From Methanomethylophilus sp963631655 (GTDB taxonomy: Archaea > Thermoplasmatota > Thermoplasmata > Methanomassiliicoccales > Methanomethylophilaceae), in NCBI GenBank assembly GCA_963631655.1, contig CAVGRR010000003.1, positions 1-63,631 of the forward strand: DNA of 63,631 nt, read 5' to 3'. Below the pieces are notes generated by a model, which worked only from the letters and a program-made list of their open reading frames with translations, was not told the origin of the DNA and did no database searches. Below are positions 51,417-60,188 of this stretch, in pieces. The stretch's first letter is position 1, and the number at the start of each line of letters is the position of its first letter. Made by a program: the position numbers and the translations under genes.

Positions 51417-54400
51417 TTGTAGAACGCGCCTCCGCGGATGTCGGTGACGGTGTTCGGAATCACAATAGTTCTGAACATCTGACAGTCCCTGAACGCCTCG
51501 AATCCGATGAATCCCACTCCGTCGGGAATGGTCGCGGTGGTGCTCCTGAGATTGATGCATCCCCTGAAGCATTCGTCTGCCAGGATCCCCACCGAAGGAG
51601 AGGATCCCCAGGTGAGCTGTTCCAGTGCCTGGCACTTGTAGAATGCACGGGTCTGGATCTGCACCACGGTGTCGGGGATGCGGATGTATTCGATGGATGA
51701 CCCAGCGAATGCGTTGCATCCGATGACGGTGACAGGATACTCGGTTCCGCTCACCGAGATGTACGAGGGAATGTCGACGCTTGTTCCCTTGATCCACTGC
51801 GCCACGGTGATCTGGTCGTCGATCAGGTAGTACCTGAAGGAGAACGAGCCTTTGCTGTAGGTCATGAGGGTCAGGACACCGCCTGTGTCATCGGTCCATC
51901 CGGAGGCCTTGTCGGAGTGGTAGGCGGTTATCGAGGCGGGCGCATCTCCGGTGAATTCGGGCATGTCTCCGAGGAAGTACACCTCCCTGACAGAGGAACC
52001 GTAAAGCGAGGTCCAGTCGAAGGTCTCGACCGTGGCCGGAATGATCAGGATGGGCGCGTTGGTCACGCCGCTGAACGCCTGTGCACCGATGTGCTTCAGG
52101 GGGTATCCCTCCAGGGCAGAGGGGACGTAGAGGACCTCACCCCCGTTGTCGAGGGTCATTCTGTCCAAGGTGGAGTTGTAGGTGGATTCGCTCTCGCCGC
52201 GGCAGGTGTATTCGACCTCGCCGTAGGGACAGGTGTATCCTTTACCGCTTCCACCGTCGGTACGCTCTCCGGAGGTTCCGGTGACGTAATAGACCATATC
52301 GGTGAGGCTGAAACCCAGTTTTCCGTCGGAATATGAGCAGTCGAGGGAGGTCAGCAGACCGGTGTTGGGGTTGGCGCTCCAGACCATCGGAGACACGGTG
52401 GAATCCTCTTCGTAGGAAACGGAGACAGTTATGCCGAGACCTTCCGCAGAAAAGGTCTTTCCGTTGTGTTTCACGGTCATGGTGTAGGTGTTATCGTAGT
52501 TCACATTCTTCAGGGCGGTGTTGATACGGACGGAGGTCGTGGGACCTTTGTCCATGGAGAACACGAACTCGTCGGTTCCGGAGGGATCTGTAAGACCCAG
52601 CAGTGTGCTTAGAGTGAGAACGAATTCCCCGCGGGAGAGGATGATGCGTATGTCGGCATCCGACCCGAGGGTGTTCATGAGCGCAGTGAGCAGTCCGGAA
52701 TCGAGCTGAACACTCTTTCCCTCGGAGAACTGGGAGACATCGCAGATCGTGTAAGCTCCGGAGACCGCCTTCAGAAGGGCCGCGGAAGTGCTGTCCATAG
52801 TGACGGTCACGCACTTTCCGTCCGCGTCAGTATAGGAATATGTACCGGGGAGTTTCTCCGCGTAAAGGGTCGTGTCTCCGGTGAAAATGTACGAGGTTCC
52901 GACCGCCTGGGTCAGTTCACTGTCGCGGTAGAATTTGAGTGCGAAACCGGATACGGAATCGATCATGAACGACTCCTTCAGGAACCCTCCGTAGGCGATC
53001 TCCTTGGTGACCGTTTCCCCGTCGGAGAGATTGATGGTGAGGGTGTACGGGTGCGCGACGTAGGTGTACGCGGCATAGACCACTTTGGTGGATGTTATGT
53101 TGGTCAGATCGGCCTGAAGCGCCTTGTCCTCGATGGAGTTGGTGTAGGTGGTGATGTACCAGCCGACGAACGTGAACACCTTGTCGACCGTGTCCGCCCT
53201 TGTCGGGGATGCGGGAAGATCACCTGTGAGATCTGCACCGTACTCCGCCTCCTTCACCGTGAGAACGGTTCCGTCATAATCGTAGAATGTGACCTTGTAC
53301 GGTCTCTTCTTGGCCTCGAACAGGGGTTTGACAGTTAGGTTCTCCGTCACGGAATCGAGATCTGCCACAGTGCTCCCGTCGGAGGACCAGCCCTTGAAGT
53401 AGTAGTTGTACTCGGAATCGGAGGCCTTGGTAGGTTTCAGGGAATATGTCGCCTTGAATCCGACATCTCCTGTCTCCACGTTTATCGTACGTCCGGATTC
53501 GCTCTTATAGACCACCTGACGTTTGGTCTCGTCCAGGTCGTACATGTGTCCTTCGAACACTGTATCTTCGGTGATGGCCTTCGTGATGTCGCCCCAACCT
53601 CCGAAATATTTGCCTTCCTCCTCGGCGACAGAGGGGATGTACGAAAGGGTCTTTCCGTTACGGATTGTGGTATCATAGATCTCCTCGCCGTCGAGCTTGA
53701 AGGTCACTGTCATAAGGGACTTCTTGCATTGGCTTGCGATACTGGCGGAATCGGTTATCTTCGGAAGGGTGGAGATGACCTCGTTATCCTCTCCGCTGTC
53801 CTCGGTGTAATCGATACTGACGATGTACACACAGGCGATGTACTTGTACACGCCTGGGTCATAGTATCCCAGGGTCCAGTTGTTGTAGCTCCACTGGTCA
53901 TTGATGTACATATACTGCGACCAGTAGGCCCAGCTCGTCGAGGAACCCATGTTGGTGCTGCCGGAGATCCCGAAGAAGGAGGTTATCCAATACTGCAGGT
54001 CGTTGCCGTTCCCGTCGGAACTGGTGGTGAACGAGCATTCGAAATCGTTCTCTTTCATGGCTGATTCGACGACCTCTCCCATATTGGATCCGTGCCCCTT
54101 GATCCAGAATCCGTTGATCCTGTCCTCGGTCGTGAAGGCGTTCTGTACTTCCTCCGAAGAATCATCCGCCCGCACTCCGAACTTGATGAAGACATAACCG
54201 TCGCTTTCCGGCTTGAAATCAGGCGATTCATAGACAAGGGTCTGATTCACCAGGGTCTGAGAGGACATATGAAGACAGTATGTCGTCCCGTCGATGACCT
54301 GGGAATCCGATTTCGTATCGAAACCGACCGACGACCAGTCATGAACGCCCAGAGGCATCCACTGGTGGATGTTCCAGTTCTCACCAGAAGACGCTTCAAT

Positions 54401-54658
54401 ACCCCCTACAGATTGAATTGCTCCGAGTTTGGTGTATGTGATACTGACACCGAGATTATCACAGGCGGTCTCGATGATCTGTTTCACACTGGATCCGGAG
54501 CTCTGGGTCTCTTTGTATTCTCCGTCGATCTCGACAAACACCCTGACCGAATTCGCAGTGGCCGCATCGCTGCTGTCGGGGGTGTCGGTCACGTAGGCCG
54601 CAGCAACAGAAAGAAGAACCACAGCAAAAGCGATCAGAATGACATTCCTGGAACTCAT
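51413..54658 (-). CDS. Secreted multidomain surface protein (DUF4430-like, InlB-type repeats, LRR_5), truncated by frameshift
   Basis: The 1081 residues start with a signal peptide (NVILIAFAVVLLSVAAAYV). Two DUF4430-like domains follow: about 40-145 (SVKQIIETACDNLGVSITYT...NWNIHQWMP) and about 175-290 (MGEVVESAMKENDFECSF). Next come Listeria-Bacteroides-type beta repeats (FGGWGDITKAITEDTVFEG; FVGWYITTYTN), an extended region and BspA-type leucine-rich repeats. The frame stops inside the repeats at FYN; the rest lies in the next frame (50880-51416). It starts four bases after the ABC ATPase stop, so it belongs to the uptake operon. A cell-surface binding role is inferred. Confidence 0.8.
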   Translation of the reverse strand: MSSRNVILIAFAVVLLSVAAAYVTDTPDSSDAATANSVRVFVEIDGEYKETQSSGSSVKQIIETACDNLGVSITYTKLGAIQSVGGIEASSGENWNIHQWMPLGVHDWSSVGFDTKSDSQVIDGTTYCLHMSSQTLVNQTLVYESPDFKPESDGYVFIKFGVRADDSSEEVQNAFTTEDRINGFWIKGHGSNMGEVVESAMKENDFECSFTTSSDGNGNDLQYWITSFFGISGSTNMGSSTSWAYWSQYMYINDQWSYNNWTLGYYDPGVYKYIACVYIVSIDYTEDSGEDNEVISTLPKITDSASIASQCKKSLMTVTFKLDGEEIYDTTIRNGKTLSYIPSVAEEEGKYFGGWGDITKAITEDTVFEGHMYDLDETKRQVVYKSESGRTINVETGDVGFKATYSLKPTKASDSEYNYYFKGWSSDGSTVADLDSVTENLTVKPLFEAKKRPYKVTFYDYDGTVLTVKEAEYGADLTGDLPASPTRADTVDKVFTFVGWYITTYTNSIEDKALQADLTNITSTKVVYAAYTYVAHPYTLTINLSDGETVTKEIAYGGFLKESFMIDSVSGFALKFYRDSELTQAVGTSYIFTGDTTLYAEKLPGTYSYTDADGKCVTVTMDSTSAALLKAVSGAYTICDVSQFSEGKSVQLDSGLLTALMNTLGSDADIRIILSRGEFVLTLSTLLGLTDPSGTDEFVFSMDKGPTTSVRINTALKNVNYDNTYTMTVKHNGKTFSAEGLGITVSVSYEEDSTVSPMVWSANPNTGLLTSLDCSYSDGKLGFSLTDMVYYVTGTSGERTDGGSGKGYTCPYGEVEYTCRGESESTYNSTLDRMTLDNGGEVLYVPSALEGYPLKHIGAQAFSGVTNAPILIIPATVETFDWTSLYGSSVREVYFLGDMPEFTGDAPASITAYHSDKASGWTDDTGGVLTLMTYSKGSFSFRYYLIDDQITVAQWIKGTSVDIPSYISVSGTEYPVTVIGCNAFAGSSIEYIRIPDTVVQIQTRAFYKCQALEQLTWGSSPSVGILADECFRGCINLRSTTATIPDGVGFIGFEAFRDCQMFRTIVIPNTVTDIRGGAFYN

Positions 54659-54662
54659 ACCC

Positions 54663-55541
54663 TCACCTTATCGCATGCTTCGGAAGGACGTAGATCTCAC
54701 CGTCGTCATCGGTGCCGACCTTGGCATCAACTTCATAGACATCACGGATGAGGTCTGCGGTGACGATCTTCTTCGGATCGCCGAATCCGACAATACTTCC
54801 CTTCTTCATGATGACACAGAGGTCGCAGTACCTCGCCATGAGGGAGATATCATGTTCTGCCACAAGGACGGTCATATCCCCGCGGGACATATCCTTCAGG
54901 TACTCCATGACGTCGAGTTTGTACTTCATGTCAAGGTGCGATGTGGGTTCGTCGACCAGCATGACCTTCGGCTGCTGGACGTACGCTTTCGCGATCAGGG
55001 CACGCTGCTGTTCTCCTGACGAAAGGAGACTCACGGGTTTTCTGCGGTAATGGTCGAGTCCGAAGGTCCGCAGTGCGTCCCTGACGACCTTTTCATCCTC
55101 TTCGGTCTCCCACCAGACCTTGTTCACGAAGGGATATCTCCCCATCATGACCAGGTCCATCGCGGTCATTCCGAAGGTCGGTCCCGCCTCCGCCGGGACG
55201 TTGGCGACACGTTTCGCCACATCCAGCGGTTTCAGGGAACGGACGTCGACACCGTTGATACTGATCTTCCCGGTCCAGTCCTTGTGGATCCTGGAGATGC
55301 ACTTCATCATGGTCGATTTCCCGCATCCGTTAGGACCGATCAGTCCGACGAGTTTTCCCTTGGGAAGTTCGAGGTTGATCCCATGCAGGGCCTCGAAATC
55401 GCCGAAGTGGATATGAAGGTCCTCGATCTTCAGCTGAGGGTCGTCATACCCAGATACCGTAGAGACGTTCTCTGTCTCGGGCATCGTCTTGGCAACAGAA
55501 CCCTCAAATTCCGCAGTACCGACCGATACCTCATCCGTCAT
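54663..55541 (-). CDS. ABC transporter ATPase, cobalamin/siderophore type (BtuD-like)
   Basis: The 292 residues have Walker A GPNGCGKSTMMKC, the signature LLSSGEQQRALIAK and Walker B KVMLVDEPTSHLD, with the switch histidine in AEHDI. This subtype (FepC/BtuD) drives import of metal chelates or corrinoids. About 40 N-terminal residues precede the domain and are unusual. It overlaps the permease gene by 11 bases. In a methylotrophic methanogen, corrinoid import is the most likely role, but an iron chelate cannot be excluded. Confidence 0.93.
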   Translation of the reverse strand: MTDEVSVGTAEFEGSVAKTMPETENVSTVSGYDDPQLKIEDLHIHFGDFEALHGINLELPKGKLVGLIGPNGCGKSTMMKCISRIHKDWTGKISINGVDVRSLKPLDVAKRVANVPAEAGPTFGMTAMDLVMMGRYPFVNKVWWETEEDEKVVRDALRTFGLDHYRRKPVSLLSSGEQQRALIAKAYVQQPKVMLVDEPTSHLDMKYKLDVMEYLKDMSRGDMTVLVAEHDISLMARYCDLCVIMKKGSIVGFGDPKKIVTADLIRDVYEVDAKVGTDDDGEIYVLPKHAIR

Positions 55542-56700
55542 ATTCGCGTCCCCTCCTCATCAGCATATAAGCAAAGATCGGGGTTCCGATCATCGCGGTG
55601 ATGGCACCCACAGGGATCTCCGTGGGGGCCATGGCGACCCTGGCGATCAGGTCGGAGAACAGCATCAGGCATGCCCCCAGAATTATAGATGCAGGCATGA
55701 TGAGACGGTGGTCCCCGCCCAGGAACATCCTGCATGCGTGAGGTATCACCAATCCGACGAATCCGATGATACCGACGAATGCGACACAGATCGAAGTGAG
55801 GACGGAAGCAACGACCATCATGACGGCCTTGAACTTCCTCACATCGAGTCCCATCTGACCGGCCTGGTCCTCGCCCATCATGAACAGGTTGAACTCACGG
55901 GCCCACATCATCGCCAGGAACGAAAGACCCAGAGCAGGCACCAGAACGAGGAACGCGTTCTCCCAGGTGATGTTGGAGAACGATCCGTACAGCCACCACA
56001 TGATGTCGGACAGGTTGTCCTTGTCCATCGCCAGGAACACGGTCTGAACGGATGAGAATGCAAATCCGACGATGACTCCGGCGAGGATGTAGTTGGTGGC
56101 GGAACCCCCTGCACCTTCGGAAACAAGCAATGTGATGCCGAATGCGAGGACTCCTCCGATGATGGCCGCCACAGGAATGAGGTATGTACTGTGCTCTCCG
56201 AGGAACGGAATGGCGGAGGCACCGAGTGCGGACACGGCGATGGCGAGACATCCTGCACCGGATGATACTCCGGTGATATAAGGATCGACGAGAGGGTTGC
56301 GGATCAATGCCTGGAACATGCAACCTGCGATGGCGAGTCCGGCTCCGACACCCACCGCGGCGACGGCCCTGGGAAGCCTCGAATGGTAGATGTACAGCTC
56401 CTCCGTGGTCAGGTTCTGCCCGCCCTTCTGGATCGCTGAGATCAATGAGGATAATGCATCGGAAATGGGGATGATACCGCCGGTGGAGATCGAGATGGTC
56501 ACCAGGAACACCAGGATGCAGAATATCGTTCCCGCGGCCATGATGATACGGAAATGCCTCTTCTTCACTTTGATCTCGCTTTCTGTGCTGTTCACGTCCT
56601 CGATCTCATACTTCATACGAGTGTATGATCTTTTGAGACGGTCCTTCAGAGGGATCTTGGCCTTTCCTCCGTCCGCTCCGATATCGTTTTCATTCTCCAT
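55531..56700 (-). CDS. ABC transporter permease, FecCD/BtuC family
   Basis: The 389 residues hold nine to ten membrane helices with the family motifs SRLPRAVAAVGVGAGLAIAG, RNPLVDPYITGVSSGAGCLA and the coupling region FVGLVIPHACRMFLGGDHR. An N-terminal polar extension of about 45 residues (LKRSYTRMKYEIEDVNS) is not usual. It lies four bases after the propeller-protein gene and overlaps the ATPase gene. It forms the membrane channel of the predicted corrinoid or metal-chelate importer. Confidence 0.93.
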   Translation of the reverse strand: MENENDIGADGGKAKIPLKDRLKRSYTRMKYEIEDVNSTESEIKVKKRHFRIIMAAGTIFCILVFLVTISISTGGIIPISDALSSLISAIQKGGQNLTTEELYIYHSRLPRAVAAVGVGAGLAIAGCMFQALIRNPLVDPYITGVSSGAGCLAIAVSALGASAIPFLGEHSTYLIPVAAIIGGVLAFGITLLVSEGAGGSATNYILAGVIVGFAFSSVQTVFLAMDKDNLSDIMWWLYGSFSNITWENAFLVLVPALGLSFLAMMWAREFNLFMMGEDQAGQMGLDVRKFKAVMMVVASVLTSICVAFVGIIGFVGLVIPHACRMFLGGDHRLIMPASIILGACLMLFSDLIARVAMAPTEIPVGAITAMIGTPIFAYMLMRRGREYDG

Positions 56701-56704
56701 CCGT

Positions 56705-58597
56705 TCACTTCCTGTAGAACATCACAGCAACCGCCATCGTCGCGATCGCTGTGGCAAAGAGCAGGATCCAGGACCAATGTGCCAGACCCTGCGATTTATA
56801 GTCAATATCGGCAGTCTCCGAGTCTATCCTGCCGGGTGTGTCCGACACACAGTACACGGTTCCGCCGTCGTTTCCGATGTACACCTTCCCGTCCGCAACA
56901 GTGGGGGTGCACATACAGTATTCATACTCGCCCGGCTCGAGTTTCACGGCCCAGACGAGGCTTCCCGTATCGGGGTCGATGCACCTGAGACCTCCTCCGG
57001 ACGGCCAGTCGCCGAGAGTGCTGTAATCTGCACAGTACAGCTTTCCGTCGCAGTAGGTGAGTCCTGATTTGGTGTAACAGCTGCTTTCATTCTTCCAGAT
57101 GACATGACCGTCATCGAGGGAGAGTGCATAGAAACCGCTCACCGCGTCGGAGTACACCCCGTTCTTGTCCCAGACCTGCGGTTTGTCATATCCGGAAAGA
57201 GTGGAGGACACTGCAGGTTTCAGATAGGCATAGACGGTGTTGTTCATGATCACCGGACTGCCACCGTACAGGTCGATCTTCCATATCTGGGACATATCTT
57301 TCAGATCGATCAGGGCGGTGAATCCGCTGCGGGGGGACATGCCTCCGTCATTGCCTTCGACGAGGACCTTTCCGTCACCTGCGGGCGTCACTTTTCCGAT
57401 AACTCCTGTGTCGGTGATCTTTTTCACGGAGATCTCCGCGCCGGTGTCGGCGTTGACGCAGTAGATGTATCCCGCGTAACTGCCGGAGACCACAACGCGC
57501 ACTCCGTCGACATAGGTTATGCTGGGCGCCGCGAAGTAGAAACAGCCCCTCTGGGACTCTGCAGGAGTGTAGGTCCACAGTTCCTGGAATCCGTTCTCAC
57601 GGGTAACGGAATAGCAGCGCGTCTGTCCGTCGTGGGTGTTGAAATAAAGCGCTCCGGAATCATAGACTGCGGAGGTCGGACCGTTGGAGATGATGGAACC
57701 GCTCATCGAAGCGGTCGAAAGATAAGTGTAGGTGTAGGTGTCGAAGACACCTGCGTAGTGGGCGGTCTCCCCTTTCGGGACAAGTTCGGAAAGAACAGTT
57801 CCCTCGTAACGGTCGAGGCAGTAGATGTGTCTGTTTGAAGAGTTTATGATGATCATGTCGCCGACGATAACAGGCGAGTTGAGCTCGTACTGTTCCGCAC
57901 CGTGACTGCTGCTCAGGGTGTATGAGAACGACCAGGACAGGGTGTGGTTGACGGTGTCGACGCAATTCAAGTGGGGATTGCGGTTCACACCCGTTCCCTC
58001 CCTGTCTCCGCCGGTGATGTAGTAGATCAGTCCGTCCGCATAAAGGATAGAACCGTACACTCCTCCGGACTCGGAGGAGATGCTCCACTCAAGGGGTGTG
58101 GCGGCCGATTCGGGGCCTTCGGAGACAGAGATCCCGCTGTTGGAGGAATCCCCGCGGTAAGAGACCCAGGAGTCGCTGAAATAAGGTGTGGAGACAGGCA
58201 GGATGGAAGCGGACGAAGAGTAATACAATGCGATCGTCTCTCCGGAATATTTCTCGGATCCGTCCTCCTCTCCGTAGGCCCAGGTGTAAGAGTCCCAGAG
58301 GAAGAATCTCCAGGTGCATGCCTGTGTTCCGACAACGGTGTTGGAGATGCTTCCCACGGAGGTCAGGGTGCCGGAGGATTCCGTATAGAGGATGCCGTTT
58401 GCGGCGAGTGCGCTCTCCGCGGCGGAGAGATAGGTCGTTCCGTGGTCCGCAGGGATGTCATACCAGACGTAACTCCCGTTGCCGTAATCGAGCAGAAGCT
58501 GCGCAGCATCGCTGTCCTCCGCATCCGATCCGGAGCTGTACGAGACGGGAAGGACCAACAGTGCCAGAATGAAGAAACTGAGCAGTATCTTCCTCAA
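56705..58597 (-). CDS. Secreted PQQ-like beta-propeller protein with DUF4430-like N-terminus
   Basis: The 630 residues begin with a signal peptide (ILLSFFILALLVLPVSYSSG). A DUF4430-like domain covers about 30-130 (YLSAAESALAANGILYTESS; TLTSVGSISN; WRFFLWDSYTW). A beta-propeller of PQQ-like blades follows to about 590 (ADGLIYYITGG, NRHIYCLDRYEGTVLSEL, DGKVYIGNDGGTVYCV). A C-terminal anchor ends it (WSWILLFATAIATMAVAVMF). It sits between the substrate-binding protein gene (four-base overlap) and the permease gene. The role may be capture or presentation of the ligand at the cell surface; no enzyme site is apparent. Confidence 0.83.
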   Translation of the reverse strand: MRKILLSFFILALLVLPVSYSSGSDAEDSDAAQLLLDYGNGSYVWYDIPADHGTTYLSAAESALAANGILYTESSGTLTSVGSISNTVVGTQACTWRFFLWDSYTWAYGEEDGSEKYSGETIALYYSSSASILPVSTPYFSDSWVSYRGDSSNSGISVSEGPESAATPLEWSISSESGGVYGSILYADGLIYYITGGDREGTGVNRNPHLNCVDTVNHTLSWSFSYTLSSSHGAEQYELNSPVIVGDMIIINSSNRHIYCLDRYEGTVLSELVPKGETAHYAGVFDTYTYTYLSTASMSGSIISNGPTSAVYDSGALYFNTHDGQTRCYSVTRENGFQELWTYTPAESQRGCFYFAAPSITYVDGVRVVVSGSYAGYIYCVNADTGAEISVKKITDTGVIGKVTPAGDGKVLVEGNDGGMSPRSGFTALIDLKDMSQIWKIDLYGGSPVIMNNTVYAYLKPAVSSTLSGYDKPQVWDKNGVYSDAVSGFYALSLDDGHVIWKNESSCYTKSGLTYCDGKLYCADYSTLGDWPSGGGLRCIDPDTGSLVWAVKLEPGEYEYCMCTPTVADGKVYIGNDGGTVYCVSDTPGRIDSETADIDYKSQGLAHWSWILLFATAIATMAVAVMFYRK

Positions 58598-60021
58598 ACC
58601 AGAAGCACCCCCTCGGTCCCCTGATATTTGAGATAGTCGGCATAATCGTCACCGAAATACTTCGGACACCTGTCCCAGTAATCCGCCGCGATGAACGCAT
58701 CGGGGTCTAGGACCTTGGCGATCAGTTCCGCCGCGGCACCCAGTCTTGCACCGGGACGGGACAGCAGGTCCGCCGCCTTGCCGGAGAAGATGTAGATGTT
58801 CTTGTTCTCGAAGGCGGGAGTGTCCTTCCACATGCTGTTCAGACTGCGGAGGACCTCTTCGTACTCCTGGTCGGTGGTGATTTCTCCACCCTCGTAGATG
58901 ATTATGATGGCATCGGGCTGTTTGACGTAGATGGCCTCCCTGTCGACCATTCCCCAGGAACTGATGTTCGAGAAGATGTTGGTGGCACCGACGGAGGTCA
59001 AGATGCTGTTGGCATAGGTCCCGCTTCCGGCGACGTACGGCGAATCCGAGGTGGACAGAGATATGAACGCCTTGCAGGACTGGATGTCGGTGACCGCACA
59101 GACGGAGTCGATGGTGTTGGACAGCTGTTCGTTGTAGGTGTTGCCTTTCTCCGAGAATCCCAATGCGCTCGCCGCGATCCAGATGTTCTTATAAAGGTCG
59201 GAGACCTCGATCACTTCGTAGAGCACCACGACGTTTATCCCGGATTTGCGGAGTTTGTCGGCCATGTTAACGTGTTCGCCGACGCTTCCGTCAAGGAAGA
59301 CTATATCCGGGGATACCCCGACGATCAGTTCGTAGTTGGGATCGGTGTAACCTCCGACCTTGCTGATGGAATCGGAACGTTCGTTCAGTTCCTCAGGATA
59401 GTTACTGTAGGTATCGGTGGCGATGATGAGGTCCAGTCCGCCCACGGCAGCCACGGTCTCGGTCACCGAGGGGGCCATGGTGACCACCCTCAGATCTTCA
59501 CCGCGGATGGTCTTTCCGTTCTCCGCATAGCTGTAATAGGTGTACCCGGTGGAATCCACGGCGGGCATCATAGATGATTCTCCAGAGACACGGGTCCAGG
59601 AGATTATCTTCTCCTTACCGACATCATATTCCGCGGGAGAGGCCACCTTCTTCCAGGTCTTCGAACTGCCATCTCCGGACAGGACATACATGCTCCAGGA
59701 GGTGGAGATGAATGAGGATTCACCGTCCACGGACTGGATGTCCCCGTAGATGTCCTTCACAACGGATATTCCGGCAGAGGCGCAGGCCTCTTCCAGGGCC
59801 TGGACACCGTTCTCGCCATCGGAAAGCTCGGACTCGATCCATTTCACATTATAGTAACCGAAATCGATCATCACGCCTTCCTTTTCGTCGACGGATGCCT
59901 CTGTAAGCCCGATCATAGGGGAAATGACACAGATCGCTGCAACGATAACGACCGATACTGCTGCTTTGAATTTCAGGGCCTCCGTATTTTCTCCTCCTGG
60001 ATGGAACTGGACTTCCGTCAA
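58594..60021 (-). CDS. ABC substrate-binding protein (BtuF-like) with DUF4430-like N-terminus
   Basis: The 475 residues have a hydrophobic leader (FKAAVSVVIVAAICVISPMI). A DUF4430-like domain follows (about 45-150: GVQALEEACASAGISVVKDI; SVDGES; SWSMYVLSGDG). A periplasmic-binding fold of the BtuF/FhuD class completes it (LRVVTMAPSVTETVAAVGG; PNYELIVGVSPDIVFLDGSV; ARLGAAAELIAKVLDPDAF). The start is uncertain: TTG 60021 is given, and TTG 60078 is also in frame. It is the first gene of the uptake operon and overlaps the propeller gene by four bases. Confidence 0.85.
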   Translation of the reverse strand: MTEVQFHPGGENTEALKFKAAVSVVIVAAICVISPMIGLTEASVDEKEGVMIDFGYYNVKWIESELSDGENGVQALEEACASAGISVVKDIYGDIQSVDGESSFISTSWSMYVLSGDGSSKTWKKVASPAEYDVGKEKIISWTRVSGESSMMPAVDSTGYTYYSYAENGKTIRGEDLRVVTMAPSVTETVAAVGGLDLIIATDTYSNYPEELNERSDSISKVGGYTDPNYELIVGVSPDIVFLDGSVGEHVNMADKLRKSGINVVVLYEVIEVSDLYKNIWIAASALGFSEKGNTYNEQLSNTIDSVCAVTDIQSCKAFISLSTSDSPYVAGSGTYANSILTSVGATNIFSNISSWGMVDREAIYVKQPDAIIIIYEGGEITTDQEYEEVLRSLNSMWKDTPAFENKNIYIFSGKAADLLSRPGARLGAAAELIAKVLDPDAFIAADYWDRCPKYFGDDYADYLKYQGTEGVLLV

Positions 60022-60107
60022 CAGACACAGATGTGTACATCTGACGTATTTGCCAATAAATTTGGATGGGTCTTCCAACTGAAATCCGATATTTAATTAC
60101 TGGCCGT

Positions 60108-60152
60108 AAAAAAAGAGGGCATAGGTAAGGTCCCAGAGGGGAGGAACCCCTC
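60108..60152 (-). terminator. Hairpin and T-tract after the large surface protein gene
   Basis: GAGGGG (60136-60141) pairs with CCCCTC (60147-60152), and a run of seven T follows on the minus strand (60108-60114). It separates the giant surface protein gene from the uptake operon. Confidence 0.6.
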
Positions 60153-60188
60153 CGGAAATGGTTTGGAAAAAAGGTTTGTTCAAAGGGT

